A stretch of 64,000 nt of DNA from Selaginella moellendorffii (GCF_000143415.4 NW_003314266.1:1074767-1138766); one strand, 5' to 3'. Numbered from the stretch's first letter, positions 23,362-37,870 are shown. The notes: generated by a model not told the origin, from the letters alone. Numbers and translations: made by a program.

Positions 23362-26300
23362 CTAGTTCTCATCAGTGTCACTCGCGTTCCCCTCCCCTCC
23401 TGCTTCTTCCTCCGTGTCTCCTGCTTCTTCTGCCTCGGCTTCTTCTTGTGAATCCGGCGCTATCTCGTTGATCGGACTCGGAATCTCGTCCTTCACAACC
23501 ATTGCAGAACTCTGACTGCCCAGTGTATCAATCCTCACGACCGCTGCGTCATCCCTTGCAGCGCCTCTAACTTGCAGGCTATCACTATTTCCAACTTGGC
23601 TCGCCAAAACCCTCCTCTCTACTTCATCCTGGGAGTAGTTTCCGTCACTGCCCAGAACTTCCGACGTGACAAGGTCCGCTGTGCATAGACTACTCCTTCG
23701 AAGTTGTGTCTGCGAGTCAGTTCCTCGAAGTCCCCTTGCAAGTACAGGAGTTCCTGGTACCTGTCCAGCATCCTCGGTTTCGTTTCTTTCGAGCAGAGGA
23801 GTCCCTGGTTCGTTTCCGGCAGTTTCAGGATCATCTCTTTCCAACGGAGTCCCCGGTACTTCTGCTGCAGTGATTTGAGTTTCCATAATTGCAGCATCAT
23901 CCCTGACAGTCGCGTGTTGTCGTGCTTGATCTATATCGAGAGGAATCAACTGTGTAGCATCCCACTGTGTCACGTTCAGCTGCGTGGGTATGTCTTCTCG
24001 AGCTTGTGTCTGATTGTTGTGCTCCACTCTGTAGCCACTGGTTTCCTCTGCCATCTCGTTTAGATCGAGCGTTGCAAGTAAGGTCTTGTCTTGAGTAGCA
24101 TTTACGTGTGTGCCATTTGAGCCTTCGTCCCTCATCGTTTCGCCATCCTTCATTTCCTCGTCGACGGTCTTGGACTCACTGTGCTCTTCACCGTTGTTAT
24201 AACAGTAGCCAGCAGGAGCGGCATTAGCATACTCCGCATCATCGTCCTTGAGTGTTTGCATCATGGCTTGAAGTTGGAACTGTTGCTTCTGCTGTAACGC
24301 CGAAATCTCTTCCGCGGTTGACTGGAAAGCCCTCAACTGTGTCTCTCTGGAAAGGCAGCTTTTGAGCAAAGTTCTTAAGGATATGTGTGCTCTTACCTCA
24401 GTAAAATACGGTCTCTGGCACCTTCAAATCGTTGGCTTTCAAGTTTGAGCTTGTTCAACACTTCCTCTTTCTCCAGCTGAAGAGAGGAAATTTTAATATG
24501 CGCTGCGTCCTTTTCATGCTAGAAAGAAAGAAAGACAGTGAATCAAACGTCAAACAAAATTTTCCAACCTTGCATTCCTCCAGATTGTTTAGAGACATTT
24601 CAAGGTCCCGTATCGTTTTTTCCAGCTCCTGAACACAATACGTTAGTCCCATAGTCAAGCTTGTTAAAAAAAGCCTCCAACCTGTCTCAGGACTGCAGAT
24701 GCATGTTGCTCAGTGTTCAATTGGATTTGTAGTTCTTGACCCTTCTTTTCAAAATTCATACGAGTCTCCCTTTCTTCTTCCTGCATGCCCTGTTATTGTG
24801 TCCAAGTTCAAGTTCAAGGCTACTGCACTTACCAGTTGCTTTCGCTGGCTTTCGATTTGTACTCGGTACTCGGTCACAGAGTCCTGAGACAAATCATAAA
24901 AACAATTAAGAAGCAGCATCATGATGATTTTTTCTTACTTGAAGTGCGGCCATTTTGTCTTCCAGCTGCCCTCGTTGTCGAGAGAAAGCTTCAGCTTGTC
25001 GATTCGAGTCTTGCTCTGCTTCAGTTCGAATCCTATCTACAGCTGATTTATGCTGTGCTTCAATTTCTTGTCTTTCTTTCCTCCGCTGACTTCTTTCATC
25101 TTCTAACTGTTTCTCGAGCTCTTCCCTATTCGCTTTGAAGCTGCTAACGGAGCCAATATCATGCTAAAAATCTAAATAAACTCAAATGCTTACTTCTTTA
25201 AGGCTTCTTCAGCCTCCATTCGTGACTGTGCAGCGCCCTTCAACCTATTGTTCAAGTCCTCTATCACGCTTTCTTGTTGAACGCATTTCGCAGAAAATTC
25301 TTCCATGCTTGAAGCCTTTGTTGACAGCTCTGCTTGCAGGTCCGCCAGCTTTTGCGTATACACAGATTTACATTGATCGACGGCTTCCCTAACGATCTGC
25401 ATAAGATGTAAATCCTCACATACGATTTTTTATAAAGTACTTACTGATTCTGTGGAGGACTTGGCTGCTCTCAAGTCCGCGTTGAGGCTATCACTTTTAT
25501 TACACTCGAGCTCCAGTTTCTGTCGAAGCTCCTGTGCATGGTTACACATCAGACAAATACTTATATAGCTTTGTCACCAGATTGATTAACGATCACCTGA
25601 TTGCTTCGCTCTAAACGCCTTACATCTGCTAGATTTACAGGTCCATCTCCAATACCTGATCCGGACATTTTCATTCTTTTGCCATCCTCGTTCTTGGACA
25701 GCTCTACTTCTATAATCAGGAGAACAAATTGTCAACATAGACAAGCAAAAGAACTCGCAGATACTTAGAGCATGTACCTACCTGGTTTTCTTTTCAAACC
25801 AGAACTGGTATCCCGAAAGACGTACGCAAAGCCATTCTCTGCAAGAGCTACTTAACGAAGTTGGAAAATCCATGTAGGAAGAAAAAAATACCAAGTTCCG
25901 GAAGAGCTGCCAGCGATATGACATCTCCGTGCTGGAGACGAAACTCGGGAGAATCTTTCCTCAACCTCTGGCCATTCACATAAGTCCCATTTGAGCTGAA
26001 AACGCAGCACCCTCCAGACGTGGAGCTCTCGAAGCAGCATAGAAACAAGTACCTGGAATCTTTAATGTACACCGCCCCGCTTTTCCCATCATCAGGAGTG
26101 ATATTCTTGCGGAAAATTCGGCAATGCCGGCCACTTATGCTCGGCGAATCGAATAGAAACAGAGTGTCCGCGACCATGCGCCCCAGGGTATGCTCTGGGA
26201 GTGTCAAGAACATATGTTGCCCCTGAAAATCACGAAATCAGGCAATCCTAGCGTGGGAATCCCCGGCGCGAGACAAATACCTGAGCTCGTTTCTTCGCAG

Positions 26301-26382
26301 CGTCCGAGAGAGCCGAAAGCACGCCCCATGTCCGATCATTCACTCCCGCGGGCAGCGGCTCCTGCAATATTTGCTCCGCCAT
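23362..26382 (-). CDS. FHA-domain coiled-coil protein with SQ/TQ cluster
   Basis: A multi-exon gene; clear exons include 26281-26382 (starts MAEQILQEPLPAG), 26053-26222, 25892-25995, one ending at 25838, and the last one from about 24346 to the stop at 23362. Residues ~40-125 form an FHA phosphothreonine-binding domain with its hallmark residues: LGR, SISGRHC and SSNGTYVNGQRL. The middle (about 150-400) is heptad-rich coiled coil. The C-terminal ~320 residues are acidic and disordered, with repeated PGTP motifs and about a dozen SQ/TQ sites (four TQ within ~25 residues), then an acidic tail. The plan resembles an uncharacterised plant SMAD/FHA protein (Arabidopsis At2g45460 type, from memory). 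A role in checkpoint or repair signalling is inferred from FHA plus SQ/TQ. Middle exon borders are approximate. Confidence 0.8.
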
Positions 26383-26469
26383 AGCTATAGAACCCTAACA
26401 AGAAGCTCAACCCAAAAGCCCTAGTCAAATATCCGCTATAATTTAAATCAAACAGGCGCGCGAAGAATT

Positions 26470-28755
26470 TCAAGCGTTCAATCTTTGCATTTGGACTCCA
26501 GTTTGCTCCGAGGAGGAAGAAGCCTTGGCAGCTCCGGGATTGTCATCGGCGCTGGCAGCAGTGGCAATCGCAGCAGCTTCCGCAAGATCTGGCGCCGCTA
26601 ACACTGGCGGAGGAGGTGCTGGCGCCGCTTGCGCGCCGCCACTCTCCAAGTCCTGCTCCTCCTGATCACCACACCGATTCCCAAAGAACTTCCTCCCACT
26701 CCTTCTCGGCCGCTGCTGCTGCTGGAATTGGTGATTCCTCGCGTGATTGTGCAGTGGATTCAAGTTCTCCACCGGATAGTAATCCTCCCCGACTGCCCGG
26801 AGCATATGATAGACCTCGTACATGGAGGGCCTCTCCTTTGGGAAGGATAGAACACACGAGCACGCGATCTTGAGCACTTGCATCACCTCCCTCCGCCGCC
26901 CGGAGCTTCCGTTGCTGCTATCGCCATTCCCCGCCGCCAGCAGCACCGACGCCTCCGCCACCAGCGACGGATCCACCGCCTCGGAGACATGGCCGCTCTT
27001 GAAGAGCTCGCCAATCCAATCCACCAGGCTCCTCCTGGAGGAAGAAGACCGCGCGGCAACTCCACCCTCACTGTCACCTCCACCATCACCAGTGTCACCG
27101 CCACCACCACCGCCGCCGCCACCGCCGACGCCAGCGTTACCATCGTTGGGCCGCCGCCCAGTCACGAGCTCCAGCAACACGACCCCAAACGCGTAGACGT
27201 CCCCCTTTGGTGTCGCGGTCGTGGACGCGGCGCTCATGCTAGTCGCCCGCGACAGTGAATACGTCGTGGAGTAGTCCTCGGGCGGCACGTAAAAACCATC
27301 CTCGTCACTGTTACTCTTACCGCCGGCGCCACCGGGCCTACCGCGCCCGGTAACTATCAGCCTGGCCAGGCCGAAGTCCGTGATTCGCGGCTCCAGGTCC
27401 TCGTCCAGTAGAATGCTGGCCGAGGTGATACCTTTGTGGACGAGTCGCGGGTTACAGCTGTGGTGAAGCCACGCAAGCCCGCGGGCGGTACCGACCGCCA
27501 CCTTAAGCCGCGCGGCCCAGTCGAGCCGCCCCGAGGTGGAGCCGGAGGAGCTGTCGCCCGGAGTGGATGCCGCGGCGGTATGCAGCCGATTGAAGAGGTT
27601 ACCGCACGGCATGTGTTTGTAGACTAAGAGGCGCTCGTTGCCCGCGATGCAGTAGCCGAGGAGGGGCACGAGGTTGCGGTGGCGGACCTTGGCCAGGGCC
27701 TCCATCTCCGATCGAAAGTGCTTCTCGCCCGCGCTGTGCATGGCGGCGCGGCGGAGCTTCTTCACCGCCAGGACGGAGCCGTCGCGCAGCGTCGCCTTGT
27801 AGAACACTCCAGTCCGGGACATGGCGATGACGGCGTCGCGGGAGAATCCGGCGGTAGCGGCGGCGATGTCCGAGAGCCGGATCTTGACGATGGGCTGCTC
27901 AAACATGGAGACGAGTACAGCGCTGGGCGACTTGATCCGCCGGAGCCACGCGTTATCCAGGAGCTCCTCCTCCAGCTCCGCGCCACTCTTGCGCCGCCGC
28001 CGCTGCCCACCCAGCACCACCCAGCAGCAGAGGAAGCACGCCGCCAGCAGCGCGAGCGTGCCGCCGGCGGCGACGCCGGCCACCACGGCGGTCCGGGCCC
28101 GTGCCGCGCGGTGCGCCGCCGCGGCGCCGGCGGCACCGCCCTTGCAATTGGCGCCCAGCGGCGCGCCGCACAGCGCCTCGTTGCCCGCGAAGGAGAGCTC
28201 CGTGAATGCGTGGAATGTGTATGGAATCGGCCCCGAGAGGCGATTGTCCGCGACATTGAAATCCCGGAGGCGAGGGAGGAGCCCAATCTGGCCCGGGATC
28301 CCGCCCTCGAGCCGATTCCTCTGGAGGCGCAGCTGATTGAGGTAGAGGCACTGCGAGAGATCCTGGGGGATGATCCCGGAGATGTTGTTCTGCGAGAGAT
28401 CGAGCTTGACGAGGTAAGGCAGCATCTGGCAGAGATCGGCAGGGATTGGCCCCGTGAAGAAGTTGCTCGAGAGATCCAGGCCAGTGAGGCTGCTACACTT
28501 CCTGAGACCTCGCGGGAAGGATCCATGGAGTCCAGCGCCGGGGAGGGAGAGACTATAGACCTTGATCTCCGAGGGATGGAGGCACTGGACGCCCAGGAAG
28601 TTGCAAATGTTGGCAGCGCTGGTGTTGAAATCCCACGACTGGAGATACTCGCCCGCTGTGGTGACCGAGCTCTTGATCTCGCGCAGGCACTCCACATCCT
28701 CCTGCGCCGCCACCGCCATCGCCAGGAGCGCTAGCACCGCTAGCCGCATTGCCAT
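26470..28755 (-). CDS. LRR receptor-like pseudokinase, BIR-like
   Basis: A single-exon gene of 761 residues. The start at 28755 (MAMRLAVLALLAMAVAAQ) gives a signal peptide; the open frame upstream is arginine/tryptophan-rich and unlikely to be translated. Order: signal peptide 1-17, LRR N-cap with cysteines 51-58, about four to five LRRs (70-185), membrane segment ~222-250, kinase-like domain ~300-680. The glycine loop is degenerate (MSRTGVFYKA), the VAVK lysine is kept (LAVKKL), the HRD motif is HKG, and DFG is present (ITDFGLARL). This is the pattern of BIR2/BIR3 proteins, which lack catalysis and hold BAK1 away from immune and brassinosteroid receptors; that role is inferred. A Gly-rich, GGC-repeat insert (~541-570) interrupts the C-lobe and is unusual. 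Confidence 0.88.
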   Translation of the reverse strand: MAMRLAVLALLAMAVAAQEDVECLREIKSSVTTAGEYLQSWDFNTSAANICNFLGVQCLHPSEIKVYSLSLPGAGLHGSFPRGLRKCSSLTGLDLSSNFFTGPIPADLCQMLPYLVKLDLSQNNISGIIPQDLSQCLYLNQLRLQRNRLEGGIPGQIGLLPRLRDFNVADNRLSGPIPYTFHAFTELSFAGNEALCGAPLGANCKGGAAGAAAAHRAARARTAVVAGVAAGGTLALLAACFLCCWVVLGGQRRRRKSGAELEEELLDNAWLRRIKSPSAVLVSMFEQPIVKIRLSDIAAATAGFSRDAVIAMSRTGVFYKATLRDGSVLAVKKLRRAAMHSAGEKHFRSEMEALAKVRHRNLVPLLGYCIAGNERLLVYKHMPCGNLFNRLHTAAASTPGDSSSGSTSGRLDWAARLKVAVGTARGLAWLHHSCNPRLVHKGITSASILLDEDLEPRITDFGLARLIVTGRGRPGGAGGKSNSDEDGFYVPPEDYSTTYSLSRATSMSAASTTATPKGDVYAFGVVLLELVTGRRPNDGNAGVGGGGGGGGGGDTGDGGGDSEGGVAARSSSSRRSLVDWIGELFKSGHVSEAVDPSLVAEASVLLAAGNGDSSNGSSGRRREVMQVLKIACSCVLSFPKERPSMYEVYHMLRAVGEDYYPVENLNPLHNHARNHQFQQQQRPRRSGRKFFGNRCGDQEEQDLESGGAQAAPAPPPPVLAAPDLAEAAAIATAASADDNPGAAKASSSSEQTGVQMQRLNA

Positions 28756-29677
28756 CCCGCCGCCGCGAGCTACTGCATCAAAACGCACAACCCATGAGAT
28801 CCTCTCCGCGACCCAGATGCTCGATCCCGACGCTGAACAGACCCAACAAGCCCGATTCCACGACCGGTGGCTCGATCGATCGACCCACAGTCCCAATCAC
28901 TCCAGCCGACCCATTAAAGAGGGGGAAGAACACACATACCCGTGGCGCGAGATGATCGCTCGCTCGCTCCTTCTTCGTTTGTCTCCCTGCCTGGCCTAGG
29001 CCGCCATCGCCCTCTCGCTCAGAGCTGCCCACACGCACTTGCCATTGCCATCACTGGGGAGAGAGAAGCGGGGATATTCCCCGCATTTTCGCCATAGCCA
29101 GAGCAAGCGCACGAGTTTACACACTGGATGCTTCTCTCCCTCCTCTCTCTCTCCTTTGCGCTCCACTCCTCGAGATCGAGACGATGTGGTGATTTAAACC
29201 CTACATTGTCTATCTAATCGAGGAAGACCACACTGGAAAATCAAAGAAAAAGAATGGATTTGATGATCTCTCTCTCTCTTTCTCGTCTTTCTCTGTGACA
29301 CTGTTCCACTGTTCTTCCCTGGTGCTCGCTTCTTCACAGCGACCAGACCACTATAATGGCTTTGACAGGGAAGCAAGCAAAGAATATACACAAATCTTTC
29401 TCTTCTTTTCTATGATTTGATGAGAACAAGAGAGCTTTTTTAGGTGGTGGCTAGAGTTACAAATCCTAGGCACGTGATGTTCTTGATTCGATCAAAAACA
29501 AACCAAGCTCTGGCTATGGCGGAAGGAAGAAGCAAGAACACGGAAAGAGCCTCTGTAGTTTTTAGAAAGTTTGTATACCATTCATAGAAGAAGATTGAGA
29601 TTGTCACAGGCGTTGTCACGGTATATTTACAGGTAAGTTTCGTTCTTCTTCTTCTTTGGTACTTGGCTTTGTTTCTT
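28756..29677. promoter_or_regulatory. Receptor gene upstream region with CT tracts and a G-box
   Basis: About 920 bases between the bZIP stop and the receptor start codon. Long CT/GA-rich tracts (29130-29160, 29265-29290) lie where a leader and core promoter are expected. CACGTG occurs at about 29472, a palindromic G-box of the sort bound by bZIP and bHLH factors. No other gene is visible. Confidence 0.4.
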
Positions 29678-31388
29678 TCAATCGCGCTCGCTGTTGGTGT
29701 TTGTGTTGTTACAAGGTGGGCCGCGAATGCGTTTTTGGAGATGCTCCAAGCTCGCGACCCGTTGCATGGAAGGCGTGCGATTCATTTTGCTGCCACCACC
29801 TCCGCTTCCGGAGTTTTCCTGCTGCGGGCTTTGATGATCTTGGTGGTGAGCGTGATCTTCCTCGTCGATGATTTGGAAAGCCGGAGACTTCTGCTGATGC
29901 GGTCGGTTGCAGAAGTTCATCGATCCATTAGAGCCAGCTCTGGAGACGACGTTCTCAGCCATCTTCACCTGGATCATCTCAAAGCTGTGAGTAACGACGA
30001 ACCCAAGGAAGTAAAAATGGGAATTTGTAAACCTTTGCTCGCAGAGCTTCAACGTCGGACTTGAGCACCCGGTTGTCCACGGCAGCATCGCCAAACTTCT
30101 TGTTGATGTCGTTGAGTTGCTTGAGCAGCGTCGAGTTCTCCACTCTCAGCTGAGCAACTTGCATCTCGAGATCGCTCATGTGAGCTTGCTTCCGTCGCCT
30201 CGACCTTCTCGCGGACTCCCTGTTGGATAGCATCCTACGCAACAACCAAAAGTGTGAAAAATACTACAAACGAACAACGAATGAAATACGATCGAAATAG
30301 TTGAGGAAGCATTAGACAAATCCAGTCACACACAAGGCACACACAAAGGCACCAACAACACGCAAACAAGAACAATGAACAACAGGCATGAAGAGCAAGA
30401 GATTAAAAAAAAGCTTCCATACCGTCTCATGCGTTTCATGTCGCTGGGCTCTGTCGATTGCTCCACAGTGCTGTGGTCTGCGTCCCCTTCCTCGTCATCG
30501 GAGTGCTCGCGGGAAGAACCACTGGTAGCTGATGGCTTGTCTTTGTACTCGGGCTTCGGAGGTAGAGCTGGAATCCCACCGGCGACCGTGGCGTTCTTGC
30601 TGCTCGAATCATTCGATCCTTTCCGGTTGCTGGCCTATACATCCCAAACAAAGATTAACTTCGGACTATCTCCAGCATACTTTCTGGCAAGCAAAGCTCA
30701 TGGATAAGGACAACACAGGCGAAAGAAGTCACGTAAAGAAAAAACCAAAGCTCTGAAACAAATCCAAGGTTCTACCAATGAAGAACACACACAAAAGCTA
30801 AACAAACCATGAAAGCAAACAACGAAGAAAATCTAGAAAGAAAGATGGCTAACGAGGAAAAGCTCACTGACAACGAAGATGAAATGATCTCTAGCAATGA
30901 AGATCACACACCAGGATCTCTAGCAATGAAGATTATACACCACGAAGATGAAAGGATCTCTAGCAACGAATATCACACACCACGAAGAAGGAACTACAAT
31001 TCCCCCAAGGAAGCTATAGGCATACCCGTGTGAGAGCGACGGCGGCACACGCGAGCTCCAGCCTCTTCTTGAGATAATCCTGATACGCCTCTGGATCGAG
31101 CTGGCCGAATTTGCTCTCGCTGCTGGATAATCTCGAGAACAAGGGATCTAGCTGCCGATCCTCCACCTCTTCCACACCGCTCTCCTCTGTCACCGGCGCT
31201 AGCCTGCTCCCAATCCCAGCCCCTCCAGCAGCGCTGGCCTGCTGTGGCGCACCTGGAATGCTCGCAGATCTAGCTCCATCCCCTTCTTCCTGGATCGCAT
31301 CGTCGTGCTCGCGAAGAAACTCCTGGAATGCCCATTCCGAGTCGCTGCGATTCATACCTCGCGCTTGCGCCGGAGGAGGAGGCGCCAT
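29678..31388 (-). CDS. Group C bZIP transcription factor
   Basis: Four exons: 31026-31388, 30423-30634, 30033-30234, 29678-29968; 355 residues. The basic region and zipper are in exon 3: [20 protein letters not shown] (basic N-x7-R pattern), then leucine heptads continuing through NSTLLKQL and [11 protein letters not shown]. The N-terminal exon has [15 protein letters not shown] and [20 protein letters not shown], two signatures of group C plant bZIPs (Opaque2, AtbZIP9/10/25/63). These factors bind ACGT elements, often dimerise with group S partners and link energy or nitrogen status to transcription. The start at 31388 ([11 protein letters not shown]) is preferred, but an in-frame ATG at 31448 would add 20 residues. 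The first intron contains a short tandem repeat. Confidence 0.9.
30860..31000. repeat. Tandem repeat in bZIP intron 1
   Basis: Three imperfect copies of a ~40 base unit containing GATCTCTAGCAAYGAA and CACACACCA-like sequence. They give a spurious + strand ORF. Confidence 0.65.
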
Positions 31389-31587
31389 CGCTGCTCCTCC
31401 CGCGATGGAGGATGATCGTCGTCTAGACTCCACAGGTAAAACCCTCATCTCTTTGGGATTAAGTCAAACAAGAACAGCTCCTTATACAAACAAAAAGTAA
31501 AAGTGTTAAACGTGGCAAATGTGGAATTTGTATAATCGAAAGATCTACAGAATAGAAGAAAAAAATTTATCTTTTTCTTTGAGATTT

Positions 31588-34311
<2,724 letters not shown>

Positions 34312-34798
34312 GTCTTTCTCATCTCATCACGACTTTGATCGGTCAATCCAGACTGCTGGAGCCTTTCTACTCAGCAAGTAGCCTAGACTTTCTACTAAAA
34401 CTAGTGAGCGAGGACATTCTCTTCCTCTCTCTTTCCTGAGGAACAGCGTTTCACGGGATTCGAAACCCAGACCGGTTCTATGCCGCGTCAAACACACCTA
34501 ATCGACGGCGCAGGGCCCGCCACGTGGGCAGATGCTCTCGCGCGTTCACTGGGCATGGACCCGCGTTCTAGAATTGTATCCTAGCTTTGGGACAGAGAAA
34601 TTTACGTGATCTTTTCCTTTGATGAAATGGTCATTTAGCACACAAAAATCCTCCACGTAAAGATCTTTTGATCTTATCGATGGGCATTTAGCAAAGCTAC
34701 ACAAAAATTCCACATAAAGAATGCAAAGATATATCTATAGACAATGTCAATGTTGTATGGTTGAGGCTGTGTGTATGTGTGTGTGTGTGTGGGGTTCT
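34312..34798 (-). promoter_or_regulatory. CDPK upstream region with ABRE-like G-box
   Basis: The 487 bases between the SKU5-like stop and the CDPK start contain CCACGTGGGC (core CACGTG at 34521-34526), about 210 bases before the CDPK ATG. ACGTG-type boxes mediate ABA and light responses through bZIP factors; function here is inferred. A TG-repeat lies at about 34770-34792, past the end of the neighbouring gene. Confidence 0.35.
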
Positions 34799-37041
34799 TT
34801 AGAGGTCGATCTCGTCAATGCCCAGCATTCTTGGGCCCGGGATGGTTTTTCCAATGGCTTTGCCGCAGAGAATAACGTTTTGCGGGATCCATGTCTCAGT
34901 TCTCGTGGAGTTCTCAGGATTAAACACGCGGGCATAGCCTTCCTGGCCAAGGTACTGGCGTCTCAAGCACTGGGACCGGATGTTCCACATCCCTACGTTG
35001 TCTACCGAGAAGAGAATCGCCGTCCAGCCTCTCGGGTACACCTACAAGTTGATCAAAGTTGATAGTCAGCGAACAAAATTTCGTTTCTTTTAGTGTTTTT
35101 GGGTGATCGACCAACCTGTGTTGTGGAGCGTGAAACAGCGTCGACCAAGTTGTACTTGGATCGGCTGCTGGGCGACCATGTTTCGTTGAATCCAAACCTG
35201 GAAGAGCAACCACAATGGATAAGTGATCCAATCCAATCGAGGTCGATCCATACCCGACCACCCAGAAGCTCATCCCGTCCAAATGCCACGACTGGATCTC
35301 GTTCTCCGGGTTGACGAATACGAGCTCCACAAAGCTCTTGTAATCCAGCTCGAGAACCGACGTCTCCATCACCGGCGAGCCCACGGCACTGGTTCGCATC
35401 GATCCCCGCGTGAAAACTCCGTCGATATTGTAGAAATCCGCGAGCTTGAGCGGGGTATCGGGTGTGAGATACGACTGCCCGTTGATCGCGAACCGCGCCT
35501 GGTTGTTTAGAGTCACGGAGGAGCTCGAGAGCTGGATCACTCTCGTGATGGGAATTTGGCCATAGTGGTAAGATCCTTGCGGGTTGGGCCGCGCGGCACC
35601 GGTGGTCAAATTCCACCTTAAAGAAGAAAAAGTGTCAGTGGGCTCGGGCAAGTTCTCGGTCATACCGCGCGGCACTGCTCGGTCTGGCAAGACTGTACCG
35701 CGCGGTACTACTTACTTGATAGATAACGCCTGGTTTAGCGAAAAGTTGACGTCCAAGGGATCCGGGCCAGCCGGGATGGTTCCAGATGCTGCAGTGTTGG
35801 AATTTTGGTAGTGAAGAATCGCGACGCCGTTGAGTGAGCCGGAGCTGAATTTGGTGCTTGCGACAATGTAGTAGTCCGCGGGGCTCTGATCCATAGTGAC
35901 GAGCACCGAGTAGGATTGCCCGAGATGGATGTCGAGCGAATCGACGCATGTCTTGGCGGTGTAGGAGCCCTCCGTTTCCACCACGCAGAGCTTGTGGGAC
36001 TGGATCCGGACGTTGAGCGATTGGGCGGTTCCAACGTTTGAGATACGGAAGCGGTAGATCTTCCCTGCGAGATTGGAAGTGCCCAAGTTGATCGATCGAG
36101 AAGTTTTTCGCAGGATCGAGTGGGAGTGATGCTTACCAGATTCGACAGTGAACTTCTCAAAGTTGGCATTGCTACCACCCGCAATGTATGGTGCCTTGCC
36201 ATTCATAAGAACAACGTTTGGTCTTCCAATACCTTGGCTCTTATCCAGTCGTGATCGGCTCGACTGTTTAATCACACAAAGATTTGTCCACCAATCTTGA
36301 TGTGAGATCGTTGCAACAAGAAAAAGAAAGAAAAAAAGAACGCACGCGTTCTTCCACTGACCCGATAGTCTCGAAGCTGCCAATCACCGGCCAAAAGCGT
36401 GAAATCGTCCGCGGGCGGTAGGAAAGGAACGGCAATCACTACGCGATTGGCGATCTGGATTCCACCATAGCCTCCCGCGGCCTTGTGGAAATTGATGGAA
36501 GGATAGTAGAAGAAGGTCCCGATTTGATCCTTGACTTGGAAATTATACTGCCACGACTGGCCGGGCAAGATCGGGCAATTCGTTCCCGAGACGCCGTCTT
36601 GCCAGGATGATCGCCGCTGCTGGATCCCATTCCTGGATCATGGATCACGAGATTGGAAATGGATTGATGGAAACAAAACCGAAGTGATCATACCAGTGAA
36701 AGAGCAGGGGCTCGTCGAGGCGATTCGTCACGTTGATGTGGAGATTGTTGTTCGTGGTGGTCTTGATCGTGGGTCCTGGAAATTGGTTGTTGATCGCGAT
36801 CACCTGGGAAGAACAATGTGAGATTTGAGACCCCAAAGAAACAGAGCATAGCAAATAGTGTGTGGTGTATGCGTGTGATGATTGATTGATTGATCGATCT
36901 TACTCTTTGTGTGGTGTCCAGCAGTGGCAAATTCTGAAATGTGACTACCCAGTCGAGGAACTGATCTGGATCCGCTGCCTGTGCCGTCGATGCTAGTGCA
37001 AGAACTGCGAGAATCGCGAGGAATTTGGCGATGACGGCCAT
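34799..37041 (-). CDS. SKU5-similar multicopper oxidase homolog (L-ascorbate oxidase homolog)
   Basis: Eight exons: 36904-37041, 36694-36803, 36362-36632, 36137-36263, 35716-36064, 35254-35616, 35116-35197, 34799-35041; 560 residues. A signal peptide (MAVIAKFLAILAVLALASTA) is followed by three cupredoxin domains. Phrases such as LLFHWNGIQQRR, SWQDGVSGTNCPI and GTFFYYPSI show the family. The histidines that hold the trinuclear copper centre in true ascorbate oxidases are largely replaced (HWNG rather than HWHG; FYYPS rather than YHSH-like), and the type 1 site region reads IRSQCLRRQYLGQ. These are traits of the SKS/Bp10 group, wall or apoplastic proteins linked to directional growth and pollen tubes. 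Oxidase activity is doubtful. No GPI signal is evident at the C terminus. Confidence 0.92.
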
Positions 37042-37774
37042 GTTTGTCGTCGTGAGGAACAGAGCGCTCTGTTTGAAGAAATGGCGGATCAAATTGCAGA
37101 ATTCGAGCGCCTTTCCTATCAGAGCTGTTGAATTTCGCGGCCAAAGATCAAAGACGATGGTGACCGTGGAGTTCCTCTGGCGATTTATAGCTGAATTTGC
37201 TGAGAGAAGGAGAATTTCAAAAGAAGATGAAGCTTCAAAGCAAGATCGTGCGACTCAAGTTCCGCAATGAGCTGCGTCCAGCGCACATGAACTGATGGAG
37301 CGCCCAAAACAAAGTCGACGATTCAAGCCGAAGATTCTTGGCAGTAAAAACCGGAATTGATGATAAAAAACACCTCACAACTAGCACCAAAATTCATGAA
37401 AATTCCGCGCTTAGCCGCAAAGCCAGTTGATCGATCAAGTTACCGATCGACCTAGCTTGCAATTCCGGTGCGAGCGCGTGAGGTTTACTTGCAGCTCCGC
37501 GCCCGCTGCTTTGCACAGCAATTCCACGCGTCCTCTAGAACACACGCAGCGGGCGTGCGTGGGGGCTAGCGGCCGTTGGATGCACTAATCCGCCGGCCAC
37601 GAATACATAGCGTGGCGATATCGGCACTGTTGGATGTTAACGCGTTGGACGGACAGTAGGCAAAAGAATAAATAGCCATGGCCACTGTTGCGATTGTGTC
37701 TATATGTTGTTTCTTTCTCAAGATGTTGCGTAAAGTAACGTGCATTGGATGAATGGATACGTGTGCCCTAAGTT

Positions 37775-37870
37775 TGAATTCAAATATTGGAATATTCGAA
37801 AGCCCTAGAACAGAGTTTACGTGTAATTATGAATTCAAACGTTGGAATATTCGCAAGCCCTAGAACAGAG
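37775..37870. repeat. Direct repeat upstream of the ABCG gene
   Basis: Two ~40 base copies (37775-37815 and 37831-37870, period 56), each starting GAATTCAAAYRTTGGAATAT and ending CCCTAGAACAGAG. They lie about 200-290 bases upstream of the ABCG start codon, in the ~1 kb shared with the divergent SKU5-like gene. They may be promoter elements; that is inference only. Confidence 0.7.

Noticed and set aside
26616-28734. Several long ORFs antisense or out of frame to the receptor gene
   Set aside because: Shadows caused by its high GC content and single long exon; none shows a domain.
28756-28896. 47-residue N-terminal extension of the receptor pseudokinase
   Set aside because: It would place a charged, tryptophan-rich stretch before a good signal peptide.
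30809-31033. Small + strand ORF with [14 protein letters not shown]-like repeats
   Set aside because: It lies in the first intron of the bZIP gene and comes from an intronic tandem repeat.
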